Assembly (NCBI GenBank): GCA_002407925.1
Contig: DHPN01000027.1
Coordinates: 12,574 to 41,477, forward strand
Reading direction: 5' to 3'
DNA from: Atopobiaceae bacterium UBA5363
GTDB lineage: Bacteria; Actinomycetota; Coriobacteriia; Coriobacteriales; Atopobiaceae
DNA: 28,904 bases
This document shows positions 6,406 to 14,823 of the stretch, piece by piece. The notes beneath the pieces were generated by a model that was not told the DNA's origin, made no database searches, and saw nothing but the letters and a program-made list of their open reading frames with translations. Numbering within the stretch: position 1 is the first letter of the stretch; every line of letters begins with the position of its first letter. The position numbers were made by a program, and so were the translations under genes.

Positions 6406-9168
6406 CTATTTGCTAGCTGGTCCACCCTCTGTTTGTATCTTAGCCTGCGCGGCCGCCAGGCGTGCGATGGGAACGCGATACGGGGAGCAGGAGACATAGT
6501 CGAGACCAAGCTGATAATACATTTGGATGGATTCAGGGTCGCCGCCAGTCTCACCGCAGACTCCGCACTTGATCTGAGGATTGGCCGCATGCCCTCCCTT
6601 AACGCCCATGTCGACAAGACGAGCTATGCCAGGGTCAAGCGTCGCAAAGGGGTTGGTCTTCAAGATCTTGCGCTTAAGATAGGTGCCGATGAAGGTTCCT
6701 TCGACGTCATCACGTGAGAAGCCAAAGCCCATCTGTGTAAGGTCGTTGGTGCCGAACGAGAAGAAGTCAGCGTACTTGCCCACCTCGTCTGCCATCACAG
6801 CAGCACGAGGTATCTCGACCATGCAGCCGATAGGCATGTCGAGCTCAACGCCCTCGGCAGTAAGCACCTTCTTGACCTCAGCCTCGATCTGCTCACGTAC
6901 CTGCCTGAGTTCCTCGTCAGTAGAGATGAGGGGGACCATAATCTCAGGCCGCGGATCAAAGCCCTCCTTCTTCAGCTTGCATGCTGCCGTGGTGATGGCA
7001 CGCACCTGCATGTCATTAAGCTCGGGGTAGACAATGCCAAGCCGGCAACCACGCAAGCCGAGCATTGGGTTAGCCTCCTGGAACGAGTCAAGCTTTGCAA
7101 GCAGCTCGCGCTCACGCGCGAGGTCAGCCTCCGCCACGCCGCGCTCTTCGTCATGGGCAATCTTCACGTCAAGATCGCGAGGGGCGTCAAGGAACTCATG
7201 AAGAGGCGGGTCGAGCAGGCGCACAATGACGGTCTTGCCATCCATGGCCTTGAACATGCCATAAAAGTCGCCGACTTGAGCCTCATAGAGCTTCTCGAGG
7301 GCATTTTTCTTGGTCTCATCGTCCTCGGCAAGAATGAAGGACTGGATGAGCTGCTTGCGCTCACCCAAGAACATGTGCTCTGTACGATCGAGGCCTATGC
7401 CTTCAGCACCAAAGTCACGGGAGAGCTGGGCGTCTGCAGGGTTGTCAGCATTGGCACGCACACCAAAGGCGTGACCGCGGTTTGGATCAAGGCGGATCTC
7501 GTCAGCCCATTGCAACATGGTCTCGAGGTCGCCTGTCAGCTCAGGGCGCACGAGAGGCACAGCGCCAACGATGACGTCGCCTGTTGTACCGTTAATGGAG
7601 ATCACGTCGCCCTCGTGAAGCACCACATCGGTGCCGGCAACCTTAACGACCTTGTTCTTCGCATCGATCTGCAACGCCTCAGCGCCGCAAACGCAAGGGG
7701 CACCCATCCCACGCGCAATGACTGCGGCGTGGGAGGTCTTGCCACCATGGCTTGTCAAAATGCCTTCGGCAGCAACCATGCCACGCAGGTCATCTGGAGT
7801 CGTCTCCCAACGAACGAGCACGCAGGGGGTCCCAGCCTCTTTTGCTGCAACAGCGTCAGCCGATGAGAATACGACTTCGCCCACAGCTGCGCCGGGGCTT
7901 GCATTCATGCCCTTTGTAAGCACATCGTATTTCGCAGACGGATCGAACTGCGGATGCAGAAGCTGGTCAAGCTGATCGGGGGCGACGCGCATGACAGCCT
8001 GCTCCTTGGTGATCCGCCCTTCTTGCACCATTTGGATCGCGACGCGAAGGGCTGACAAAGCGGTGCGCTTGCCCACACGTGTCTGGAGCATCCACAGCTT
8101 GCCCTGCTCGATCGTAAACTCGATGTCCATCATATCGTGATAGTGGTCCTCAAGCACCTCAAAGACATGGAAAAGCTCCTCGCCAGCCTCTTTGAGCTCA
8201 GGGATCTTGACAAGATCGGCGATCGGCTGCGTATTGCGTATACCGGCCACGACATCTTCACCTTGGGCATTGACAAGGAAGTCCCCGTAGCGCTCGTTGG
8301 TGCCATCTGCGGGGTTACGAGTAAAAGCGACACCTGTAGCAGAGGTGTTGCCCTTATTGCCAAAGACCATCGTCTGGACATTCACCGCGGTGCCGAGGTT
8401 GTCCGGAATTTTGTTAGCCGCACGATAGACAATCGCGCGATCATTCATCCAAGAACCGAAGACTGCCTGCTCAGCAAGCCGTAGCTGCAAATAAGGGTCG
8501 TCAGGGAAGGAGACTTTGCCGTCTTTGACGACTTCAGGGTACTTTTGACCGTCCACGTTGGCGCAGAAGATCTCTTTGAAGGTCTTTACGAGATCCTTGA
8601 GGTCACCAGCGTCAAGCTCTGTGTCGAGCTTGACCCCCTTCTCAGCCTTCTTCTCGTTGAGCGCATCCTCAAACAGCTGCTTGTCGACATCCATCACCAC
8701 GTCGGAGAACATGGAGACAAAGCGACGATAGGAGTCCCACGCAAAGCGCTCGTTGCCCGTCTGCTTAATCAAGCCCTGCACAGAGGTGTCATTAAGACCG
8801 AGGTTAAGAACTGTATCCATCATGCCAGGCATTGAAAATGGTGCACCCGAGCGCACGGAGACGAGCAATGGGTCATTGGCATCGCCGAGTTTTTTGCCCA
8901 TTCTTTTTTCTAGGTCAGCCTGATATTTCGCAATGGTGTCAAGAATTCCCTCTGGCCAGGTATTGTTATGAGTTGAATACCAAACGCAGGTTTGGCAGTC
9001 AATGGTAAATCCCGGAGGAACAGGCAAGCCGATGCTTGCCATCTCTGCGAGGTTGCAGCCCTTGCCTCCTGTGATCCACTTCGCTTCGTCAGGCGTCGCC
9101 CCAGCCTTCTCGGTGACGTCAACGCCGTTCTCGTCAACGCCGAAGCGGTACACGTGCTTCTCAGCCAT
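6406..9168 (-). CDS. ppdK: Pyruvate, phosphate dikinase
   Basis: Interconverts ATP + pyruvate + phosphate and AMP + PEP + pyrophosphate; in fermentative anaerobes it commonly works in glycolysis or gluconeogenesis with pyrophosphate economy. The 920-residue protein has the ATP-grasp start GGKGCNLAEMASIGLPVPPG (residues 34-53). The swivelling phosphohistidine domain carries GGKTSHAAVIARG (His480). The C-terminal TIM barrel has NDLTQ and CGETGGDP with the catalytic Cys at 871; this motif has Thr where many PPDKs have His. The ATG at 9168 is chosen because GAGGAG lies about six bases upstream; an earlier in-frame codon at 9189 would lie upstream of that site. The gene sits downstream of a truncated PPDK-regulator homologue and has hairpins in its 5' region. 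Confidence 0.97.
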   Translation of the reverse strand: MAEKHVYRFGVDENGVDVTEKAGATPDEAKWITGGKGCNLAEMASIGLPVPPGFTIDCQTCVWYSTHNNTWPEGILDTIAKYQADLEKRMGKKLGDANDPLLVSVRSGAPFSMPGMMDTVLNLGLNDTSVQGLIKQTGNERFAWDSYRRFVSMFSDVVMDVDKQLFEDALNEKKAEKGVKLDTELDAGDLKDLVKTFKEIFCANVDGQKYPEVVKDGKVSFPDDPYLQLRLAEQAVFGSWMNDRAIVYRAANKIPDNLGTAVNVQTMVFGNKGNTSATGVAFTRNPADGTNERYGDFLVNAQGEDVVAGIRNTQPIADLVKIPELKEAGEELFHVFEVLEDHYHDMMDIEFTIEQGKLWMLQTRVGKRTALSALRVAIQMVQEGRITKEQAVMRVAPDQLDQLLHPQFDPSAKYDVLTKGMNASPGAAVGEVVFSSADAVAAKEAGTPCVLVRWETTPDDLRGMVAAEGILTSHGGKTSHAAVIARGMGAPCVCGAEALQIDAKNKVVKVAGTDVVLHEGDVISINGTTGDVIVGAVPLVRPELTGDLETMLQWADEIRLDPNRGHAFGVRANADNPADAQLSRDFGAEGIGLDRTEHMFLGERKQLIQSFILAEDDETKKNALEKLYEAQVGDFYGMFKAMDGKTVIVRLLDPPLHEFLDAPRDLDVKIAHDEERGVAEADLARERELLAKLDSFQEANPMLGLRGCRLGIVYPELNDMQVRAITTAACKLKKEGFDPRPEIMVPLISTDEELRQVREQIEAEVKKVLTAEGVELDMPIGCMVEIPRAAVMADEVGKYADFFSFGTNDLTQMGFGFSRDDVEGTFIGTYLKRKILKTNPFATLDPGIARLVDMGVKGGHAANPQIKCGVCGETGGDPESIQMYYQLGLDYVSCSPYRVPIARLAAAQAKIQTEGGPASK

Positions 9169-9194
9169 ACACACTCCTCGGTCTCGCAATCTTA

Positions 9195-9211
9195 GGGCGG
9201 AGGTCCCGCCC
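9195..9211 (-). promoter_or_regulatory. Hairpin in the ppdK 5' leader
   Basis: A 6-bp perfect GC stem, GGGCGG / CCGCCC with a 5-base loop, lies 26 bases before the ppdK start codon. There is no U-run, so it is not an intrinsic terminator. It would fold in the mRNA leader just upstream of the Shine-Dalgarno; a stabilising or regulatory role is inference. Confidence 0.4.
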
Positions 9212-9225
9212 CCTTACTACCAACG

Positions 9226-9266
9226 CTTCCATAGTAGCTCTACCAATGGAAGGGCGAAGGTGTCAA
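9226..9266 (-). promoter_or_regulatory. Candidate ppdK promoter overlapped by an inverted repeat
   Basis: On the minus strand a perfect TTGACA -35 (9266-9261) is followed by a weak -10, TAGAGC (9242-9237), at 18-base spacing. An interrupted inverted repeat (9226-9252; arms CTTCCAT..GTAG and CTAC..ATGGAAG) covers the -10 region. The arrangement would suit a repressor operator. The weak -10 makes the promoter call uncertain. Confidence 0.35.
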
Positions 9267-9324
9267 AAATAAACAGAGAAAATCCTCTGCCTCGTCAAGG
9301 CATGCAAGGTCAGCACACAACAGA

Positions 9325-9351
9325 AGGCAACGCCCCCGGGGGTGGTTGCCT
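9325..9351 (-). terminator. Possible weak terminator or attenuator between the PPDK-regulator homologue and ppdK
   Basis: A GC-rich stem (AGGCAAC / GTTGCCT, extended internally by C and G runs) begins about ten bases after the stop codon of the upstream gene. The tail on the minus strand is T-poor (TCTGTTGTG), so termination would be inefficient or absent. It could instead be a processing or stabilising hairpin. Confidence 0.4.
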
Positions 9352-9360
9352 CGACAGGCC

Positions 9361-9765
9361 CTAGAGCAACTCTTGAATCGAGACGCTCGTACGCCTCCCG
9401 CTCACGCCTTGCGGCTCTTCGCCGGTGAGGCTTGCTATGACGGTGATCGCCGGGCCAAGAAGATCGACCGAAGGAATGCCACGCCTGTCCAGCTCGCGTC
9501 TAATGTCACGGCGGAGATTTTTGTCAGCGATTGTGTGGAACACAGCGGTTGGCGTTGTCTCCTCGCGATTTTTGTCAAGATAGTCACAGACCATCTCAAC
9601 GTTGCTTACATTGCCGAGCTGTTTTACGACTATGGCATCATCGACAAACTGGTCTGCAGCAGCTTCAACCACCCCTACTGCAGTCTTGCCGCGAGCGTCT
9701 GACAATACAAAGACCACAGGCTTTGGACCGTCCGCGACCTCGCCGGCAGTAATGAATTCTGTCAT
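9361..9765 (-). CDS. Half-length homologue of the PPDK/PEP-synthase regulatory protein (N-terminal domain only)
   Basis: The 134 residues match the N-terminal domain of the bifunctional kinase-pyrophosphorylase that switches PPDK or PEP synthase on and off (DUF299; PpsR/YqfL). Matching segments are VVFVLSDARGKTAVGVVEAA near the start, TAVFHTIADKNLRRDIRREL in the middle and GIPSVDLLGPAITVI toward the end. Full-length members are about 270 residues and carry a P-loop (G-x-SRxGKTPTS type) in the second half. Here the frame stops at 9361 right after the first domain, and the 192 bases before ppdK are too short for the rest in any frame. The start at 9765 has a strong AAGGAGGT. The glyQ-glyS-regulator-ppdK order supports the identification. 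Catalytic activity is unlikely; a PPDK-binding or sensing role, or decay, are both possible. Confidence 0.75.
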   Translation of the reverse strand: MTEFITAGEVADGPKPVVFVLSDARGKTAVGVVEAAADQFVDDAIVVKQLGNVSNVEMVCDYLDKNREETTPTAVFHTIADKNLRRDIRRELDRRGIPSVDLLGPAITVIASLTGEEPQGVSGRRTSVSIQELL

Positions 9766-9849
9766 GTACTTGGTACCTCCTTGCCACCTATGACGTCACA
9801 ACTGGTTTGACGCCTATACGCATCCATGTAAATACTTGCAGATTCTTCC

Positions 9850-11946
9850 CTATTTCTTTCGAGACAGAGCACCGATATCGGCCACATCCGTAAAAACGCT
9901 CGCAAATCGGTTGAGCAGACGAAGACGGTTCTCTCTGAGGCCAGTGTCCTCGTCCATAACAAGAACATCATCAAAGAATCGGTCGATGGGCTCTTTTAGA
10001 TCCGCGAGAGCATCACAAGCTCCCGCATAGTCCCCCTTCGTCAACGCCATCTTCACATTTTCCTGACCGGAAGTACATGCTTTGAGCAGCGCGCGCTCAG
10101 CGTCACCTAAAATGGCCTCATTTATTTCGGTGCCCAAGCTGGAATCAGCTAAATGCGCGGCACGGGTGTAGGCAGCAGCAAGATCCTCGAAAATCTCAGG
10201 ACGCTGAGCTCGGGCGTCTTCAAGGACATGCGCGCGAGCAAGAAACTCTGCTGGGTCAATGACCCCGACGGCTGACACTGCCGCAATCGTGTCCGGCGAG
10301 ATATGCTCGCCTTTTGCAATGGTCGCAAGCCGGCTTGCAAAAAAGCGCCTGATGTCGGCGCTAACGGCCTCTGCATCGAAATTGATGCCCTGGCCCGTGA
10401 GCGTAGCGAGGCTGAACTCAATCAACTTGGGAAGAGAGACCTCCGGCAACGTCCGCAATATCGCAATGACACCAATGGCGGCACGACGTACAGCGAAGGG
10501 GTCAGCAGAGCCCGTAGGCGGCTCGCCGATCGCGAACATGCCACAAATCGTGTCGATTTTGTCTGCGAGGGCAACGCACTTGCCGACGAAGCCTCCGGGC
10601 AAGGCGTCGCCAGCAAACCGGGGGCGATAATGGTCACGAATCGCTTCTGCGACATCGTCAGGCTCCCCCGCAGCCTGAGCGAAGTATCCACCCATCACGC
10701 CCTGCTGATTCGTGAACTCCACAACCGTCTGCGAGACGAGGTCCGCCTTCGCAAGATGAGCCGCCCGGGCAGTATGCTCCACCTCCACGGCACTGGCGCC
10801 TGCTTGGTTGGCGATGTCGCTGGCTATGGTCTCCAGGCGTGCTGTCTTTTGGCGAACGGTGCCAAGGCGCTCTTGGAAGATGACCTTATCGAGTCGCTCG
10901 ACAAAATCATCCATCGGCACCTTGAGGTCTTCTTGATAAAAGAACTTCGCGTCATCAAGACGAGCCCGGATAACTCGTTCGTTCCCATCGACAATTGTCG
11001 CTGAATATCGTGGATCGCCATTTCCTACGATGACAAACTCCCTCGTAAGATCGCCGTGAGCGTCATAAATTGGAAAATAGCGTTGATTGGTAAGCATCGA
11101 CTCGCAGATTATCTCATGCGGAACAGCGAGAAACTCTTCGTCGAACTTGCCAACAAGCACGGTTGGCCACTCGCACAGATTTACCACTTCCTCGAACGTC
11201 CGCTTTGGCGTATCTACGTGAGCTCCGCCGCGCTCCTCTTCGACTTTTGCTATGCCAGCTCGTATGACCTTGGCCCTTTTCTCCGCGGACAATACGTGCG
11301 CATCCTCAAGCACCTTCTCGTATACAGAAGGCTCGCTGACCACGCGCGCACCCTTCCCAAGCACGCGATGGCCAAACGTGAAGTTGCTGCTCTGCACGTC
11401 GCCATACGTCACCGGGATTACGTCGTGGCCGAACAAGGCGCAAATCCAGCGAATAGGCCGCACAAAGCTCACATGCTCAGATCCCCATCTTTGACTGCGG
11501 TAGTTTGGCCACTCAAGACCGGCGATTACTGCCTCGCAAAGATCAGAGAGAATGGGCATGGCTGGCTTAGCAGGAATATTCTTTTCTGCAAAGACGTACT
11601 CTTTCCCGTCCGCATCATCATGCCTGACAAGGCGATCTGGCTTGATGCCATTTTTGCGAGCGAAACCACAGGCGGCCTTAGTGGGATTGCCGTCGCTGTC
11701 AAAGGCGATGCTCGCCGCCGGCCCACGTTTCGTTTCGTGCACCTCGCGCGTACGGGTCCCAACGCCAAAAACCAGCACGGCAAGACGGCGCGGAGAGGAG
11801 ATCACGCGCAGCTTGCCATGAGAGATCCCCGCCTCTCCAAGGCCAGAAGCTATGAGCTCGCCAAGCTGCTTAGTTGCGTGGATAAGCGGAGAAGAAGGCA
11901 TCTCTTCGCAGCCGATCTCCAAAAGGAAGTCCTTTGTCTCGATCAT
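9850..11946 (-). CDS. glyS: Glycine-tRNA ligase, beta subunit
   Basis: Beta subunit of the heterotetrameric glycyl-tRNA synthetase; it carries tRNA recognition and, with GlyQ, charges tRNA-Gly. The 698-residue length is normal. The N-terminal FLLEIGCEEMPSSPL, SSPRRLAVLV and WGSEHVSFVRPIRWI are diagnostic, as are the HD-like segment HLAKADLVSQTVVEFTNQQG, the DPFAVRRAAIGVIAIL stretch and the C-terminal DALR anticodon-binding region. Its ATG is directly adjacent to the glyQ TAG (no gap), with GGAGGT about eight bases upstream, so the two subunits are translationally coupled. Most Actinobacteria use a single-chain GlyRS, which makes this pair a clue to the lineage. Confidence 0.97.
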   Translation of the reverse strand: MIETKDFLLEIGCEEMPSSPLIHATKQLGELIASGLGEAGISHGKLRVISSPRRLAVLVFGVGTRTREVHETKRGPAASIAFDSDGNPTKAACGFARKNGIKPDRLVRHDDADGKEYVFAEKNIPAKPAMPILSDLCEAVIAGLEWPNYRSQRWGSEHVSFVRPIRWICALFGHDVIPVTYGDVQSSNFTFGHRVLGKGARVVSEPSVYEKVLEDAHVLSAEKRAKVIRAGIAKVEEERGGAHVDTPKRTFEEVVNLCEWPTVLVGKFDEEFLAVPHEIICESMLTNQRYFPIYDAHGDLTREFVIVGNGDPRYSATIVDGNERVIRARLDDAKFFYQEDLKVPMDDFVERLDKVIFQERLGTVRQKTARLETIASDIANQAGASAVEVEHTARAAHLAKADLVSQTVVEFTNQQGVMGGYFAQAAGEPDDVAEAIRDHYRPRFAGDALPGGFVGKCVALADKIDTICGMFAIGEPPTGSADPFAVRRAAIGVIAILRTLPEVSLPKLIEFSLATLTGQGINFDAEAVSADIRRFFASRLATIAKGEHISPDTIAAVSAVGVIDPAEFLARAHVLEDARAQRPEIFEDLAAAYTRAAHLADSSLGTEINEAILGDAERALLKACTSGQENVKMALTKGDYAGACDALADLKEPIDRFFDDVLVMDEDTGLRENRLRLLNRFASVFTDVADIGALSRKK

Positions 11947-12858
11947 CTATGCCACCTCCCCCCTCTGGCTGGAATCCCCTTGGTCGCAGGCCACCTCCGC
12001 GAGGTATGCCTCACAGCACTGCTTTGCGAGCGTCCGCACACGCAAGATGTAATTTGCACGCTCGACAGCTGAAAGGGCTCCCCTGGAGTCAAGGAGGTTG
12101 AACGAGTGGCTACACTTCATAACACAGTCATAGGCAGGTAGCGGCAGCTTCCGCTCAAGGCAGGAGTGACACTCACGTTCGTAGTCATCGAATTTGTTAC
12201 GCATCATGTTAACGTTGGCAACCTCAAAGTTATAGGTTGAGAACTCTCGCTCGTTCTCAAGAAAAACGTCGCCGTAGGTCATGGGCGTTCCATCTGGCAG
12301 ATAGCTCCACACAACGTCATAGACGGAGTTTTTGCCCTGAGCGTACATAGCGATGCGCTCGAGGCCGTAGGTGATTTCCACTGGCACAGGGTCGACTTCG
12401 ATGCCCCCGACCTGCTGGAAATAGGTGAACTGTGTGACTTCCATGCCATTGAGCCAGATCTCCCAGCCCAGGCCCCACGCACCAAGAGTAGGGCTTTCCC
12501 AGTCATCTTCGACGAAGCGCACGTCATGCTCGTCAGGATTGAGTCCTATCGCCGAAAGAGAACCGAGATACAGGTCTTGGGAGTCGACCGGAGAGGGCTT
12601 GATCAAAACTTGAAACTGATAGTAGTGCTGAAGCCGATTGGGGTTTTCGCCGTAGCGGCCGTCAGCCGGACGCCTGCAAGGCTGCGGATAGCATGTTCTC
12701 CACGCTTGTGGCCCAAGCGAGCGCAAAAGGGTCGCCGTATGGAAGGTGCCCGCGCCGACCTCGCTGTCGTAAGGCTGCATAACCGTGCAGCCTTGGTGTG
12801 CCCAATAATGCTCAAGAGCCAAAATCATGTCCTGAAACGTCAACGGACTGTCACTCAT
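11947..12858 (-). CDS. glyQ: Glycine-tRNA ligase, alpha subunit
   Basis: Catalytic alpha subunit that forms glycyl-adenylate. The protein opens with LTFQDMILALEHYWAHQGC and continues with QPYDSEVGAGTFHTAT, GRYGENPNRLQHYYQFQV, LGLNPDEHDVRFVEDDWE-type sequence, GWEIWLNGMEVTQFTYFQQ and ITYGLERIAMY, all family hallmarks. The ATG at 12858 (303 residues) matches the family start; in-frame codons back to 12957 would overlap the end of lepB and add residues that match nothing. The Shine-Dalgarno is weak (a G run about ten bases upstream). It sits 68 bases after lepB. No T-box leader fits in that gap, unlike many Firmicutes glyQS operons. Confidence 0.96.
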   Translation of the reverse strand: MSDSPLTFQDMILALEHYWAHQGCTVMQPYDSEVGAGTFHTATLLRSLGPQAWRTCYPQPCRRPADGRYGENPNRLQHYYQFQVLIKPSPVDSQDLYLGSLSAIGLNPDEHDVRFVEDDWESPTLGAWGLGWEIWLNGMEVTQFTYFQQVGGIEVDPVPVEITYGLERIAMYAQGKNSVYDVVWSYLPDGTPMTYGDVFLENEREFSTYNFEVANVNMMRNKFDDYERECHSCLERKLPLPAYDCVMKCSHSFNLLDSRGALSAVERANYILRVRTLAKQCCEAYLAEVACDQGDSSQRGEVA

Positions 12859-12926
12859 CTTCTTGCATCCCCCAATGTCAGTACTCGTCATGACTCGCCT
12901 ACCATACCCTGTCATCATGCGACACG

Positions 12927-13526
12927 CTAGAATCCACCCCAACTCGAAGGCGGCCAATAGGTCCAGATTACCCGCGAGGTAATGCTTGAGATTGATACAG
13001 CGCCAAAATAACGAGAATCAAGTGAGTCCTCTCTATTGTCGCCCATTACCCATACATAACCTTCTGGCACCGTATAGGGGTAGCTCACGACAACACCCGG
13101 CGCCTGCTGGTCGAGCGGCAAGCTCTTCTTTCCGAGCGTATAAGGCTCATCAAGCTTCTCAGAATCCACATAGACGTCCCCATCTTTGAGCTCGACGGTT
13201 TGGCCGCCTGTAGCGATCACGCGTTTAATCAACGTCGTGTTTTTGTCCAGCGGATCCTCAAAAGTCACAATATCTTGAGCTTTGGGCTCAGAGCTGCGAT
13301 AGGTGATCTTCTCTCCGATCACTCGGTCGCCCTCTTGGATAGTCTCAAGCATCGAGGCAGAGGGGATCTCATAGAAATCGACAACGTATGTTCGTATAAG
13401 CAGACTTGCTACAATCGCCACAGCAAAGACGATCACCCACTCAAGCCAGCCAGGCATGCCTCCTGTGCGCTGAGCTCGCAAGGGCATCTCATCACTTGGT
13501 GATTGCCGTTTTTGCCTTCCGCTCAT
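12927..13526 (-). CDS. lepB: Signal peptidase I
   Basis: Membrane serine protease that removes signal peptides from exported proteins. The 199-residue protein has a basic N-terminus, one membrane segment (about residues 27-49, WLEWVIVFAVAIVASLLIR), and then the catalytic serine in IPSASM (Ser58) and lysine in TLIKRVIA (Lys101). The C-terminal GDNREDSLDSRYFG box is intact. After SASM the sequence is LETI instead of the usual xPTL. The ATG at 13526 overlaps the trmD stop by four bases (ATGA); a longer frame to 13631 would run inside trmD. Fusion of lepB to the rpsP-trmD operon ties secretion capacity to ribosome production. Confidence 0.95.
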   Translation of the reverse strand: MSGRQKRQSPSDEMPLRAQRTGGMPGWLEWVIVFAVAIVASLLIRTYVVDFYEIPSASMLETIQEGDRVIGEKITYRSSEPKAQDIVTFEDPLDKNTTLIKRVIATGGQTVELKDGDVYVDSEKLDEPYTLGKKSLPLDQQAPGVVVSYPYTVPEGYVWVMGDNREDSLDSRYFGAVSISSITSRVIWTYWPPSSWGGF

Positions 13527-14281
13527 TTCGAACCACTTTCGAAGTCCGCCTTCAAATGCGTGAGGAGACTTTTCGCCAGCTGGCGCTCCTCTTGGGTGAG
13601 CCGAGCTTTCGCGAGCAAGTCGGGACGCCAACGAGCAGTGCGCTCAATGGCGTTTTTCCGCCGCCACTGCGCTACGGCACTATGGTCGCCAGAAAGCAGG
13701 ACGCCTGGCACGCGTCGCCCCTCGAAATCCGCAGGGCGGGTGTATTGGGCGCACTCAAGCAGGCCATCCGAAAACGACTCATCCTTTGCGCTCATCTCGT
13801 CGCCGAGAGCACCAGGCAGCAAGCGCACGACTGCGTCGATCACAACAAGCGCTGCAAGCTCTCCCCCGCTGAGCACATAATCACCAACGGAAAGCGTCTC
13901 ATCAGCAAGCTCATAGACACGCTCGTCCATTCCCTCATAGCGACCGCATACAAAAAGTACCCTCTGCTCTTTAGACAGCCTCTCGGCAACGCCTTCATCG
14001 AAGCGCTTGCCGCAAGGGGAAAAGAAGATGATGCATGGCTTTGTATGCTGTGCCGCAGAGACATCGCGTACTGCGCTGAAAACCGGCTCGCATTTCATGA
14101 GCATGCCCTGTGATCCGCCGAACGGGGCATCATCCACCGTGCGATGGCGGTCACGCGTCCAATTCCTCAGATTATAAGACGAGAAGTCAAAAATGCCGCG
14201 TCGCCGAGCGCGGCCCATGATGGAGGTACTGAGATACGGCTCAAAGAGTTCGGGAAAGACGGAAATGGCTTCAAAGAGCAT
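13523..14281 (-). CDS. trmD: tRNA (guanine-N1-)-methyltransferase TrmD
   Basis: SAM-dependent knotted (SPOUT) methyltransferase that makes m1G37 next to the anticodon and prevents frameshifting. The 252-residue protein shows the N-terminal ISVFPELFEPYL, DDAPFGGSQGMLMK, the knot segment VCGRYEGMDERV and SVGDYVLSGGELAAL, and the DESFSDGLLECAQYTRP region. The C-terminal helical domain is present. The start at 14281 lies 15 bases after rimM. It belongs to the classic rpsP-khpA-rimM-trmD operon and couples translationally to lepB downstream. Confidence 0.97.
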   Translation of the reverse strand: MLFEAISVFPELFEPYLSTSIMGRARRRGIFDFSSYNLRNWTRDRHRTVDDAPFGGSQGMLMKCEPVFSAVRDVSAAQHTKPCIIFFSPCGKRFDEGVAERLSKEQRVLFVCGRYEGMDERVYELADETLSVGDYVLSGGELAALVVIDAVVRLLPGALGDEMSAKDESFSDGLLECAQYTRPADFEGRRVPGVLLSGDHSAVAQWRRKNAIERTARWRPDLLAKARLTQEERQLAKSLLTHLKADFESGSK

Positions 14282-14296
14282 GGTTTTCTTGCCCCT

Positions 14297-14815
14297 TCAC
14301 AGACCGACTATTCCATCGGGCAAATCGATGAGGATCTCGCCCTCCTCCGGCAGCTCGACTACGACGCCTTGGGCAGCCGGTACATAGACCTCTCCTAACG
14401 GGCCGCGAACGACCCAAATGTCCTGGGCAGCGCCGACCATGACCTCCTTGATCTCTCCGAGCAAGCCAATCCTTCGATCACGAACAGTGCGACCCGCCAA
14501 AAAAGAAATGCCTTTCCTCTTTGCTTTAGAAGGCACATCGTCTGAAGCCACAAGTACCGAGTGGCCAACAAGGGAACAAGCATGTTCGAGATCGTGCACC
14601 CCTGACAGCACAATCAGCTGACCCTGCGTCTCACGCGCTATAGAAGCGTATTCAACTGTGTGGTATCTGCTCGCTTGCAAAGAGGGCGGTAGCACCGCTA
14701 CAGCCATGCCTGCGGCAAGCATCGGGGGAAAGCCTTCGGCAGCCTCAGCTACCAGCTGCCCCCTTCTGCCGTGCGCTTTGGCAATAACCGCTATGCGACA
14801 CCACCGCCTATGCAC
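14297..14815 (-). CDS. rimM: Ribosome maturation factor RimM
   Basis: 16S rRNA-processing factor that helps mature the 30S head and binds protein S19. The 172-residue protein has the N-terminal beta-barrel start IAVIAKAHGRRGQLVAEA and the C-terminal PRC-barrel (GLLGEIKEVMVGAAQDIWVV, then VYVPAAQGVV and LPDGI), the expected two-domain layout. The start is GTG at 14815, eight bases after the khpA stop, with AGGT overlapping that stop as a modest Shine-Dalgarno. The N-terminal sequence is more divergent than the C-terminal PRC barrel, as is usual for this family. Confidence 0.93.
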   Translation of the reverse strand: MHRRWCRIAVIAKAHGRRGQLVAEAAEGFPPMLAAGMAVAVLPPSLQASRYHTVEYASIARETQGQLIVLSGVHDLEHACSLVGHSVLVASDDVPSKAKRKGISFLAGRTVRDRRIGLLGEIKEVMVGAAQDIWVVRGPLGEVYVPAAQGVVVELPEEGEILIDLPDGIVGL

Positions 14816-14823
14816 GACGCAAC

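Noticed and set aside
7153..7866. 237-codon plus-strand open frame inside ppdK
   Set aside because: Antisense to the conserved PPDK core; composition mirrors the codon bias of the real gene.
9791..9798. Palindrome TGACGTCA before the PPDK-regulator homologue
   Set aside because: An isolated 8-bp palindrome with no promoter context; expected by chance in a window this size.
11056..12072. 338-codon open frame on the plus strand across glyS/glyQ
   Set aside because: It is antisense to two clear synthetase genes and its translation shows no family resemblance.
12859..12926. Possible T-box leader before glyQ
   Set aside because: Only 68 bases are available, far too few for a T-box, and neither the T-box sequence nor a terminator was found.
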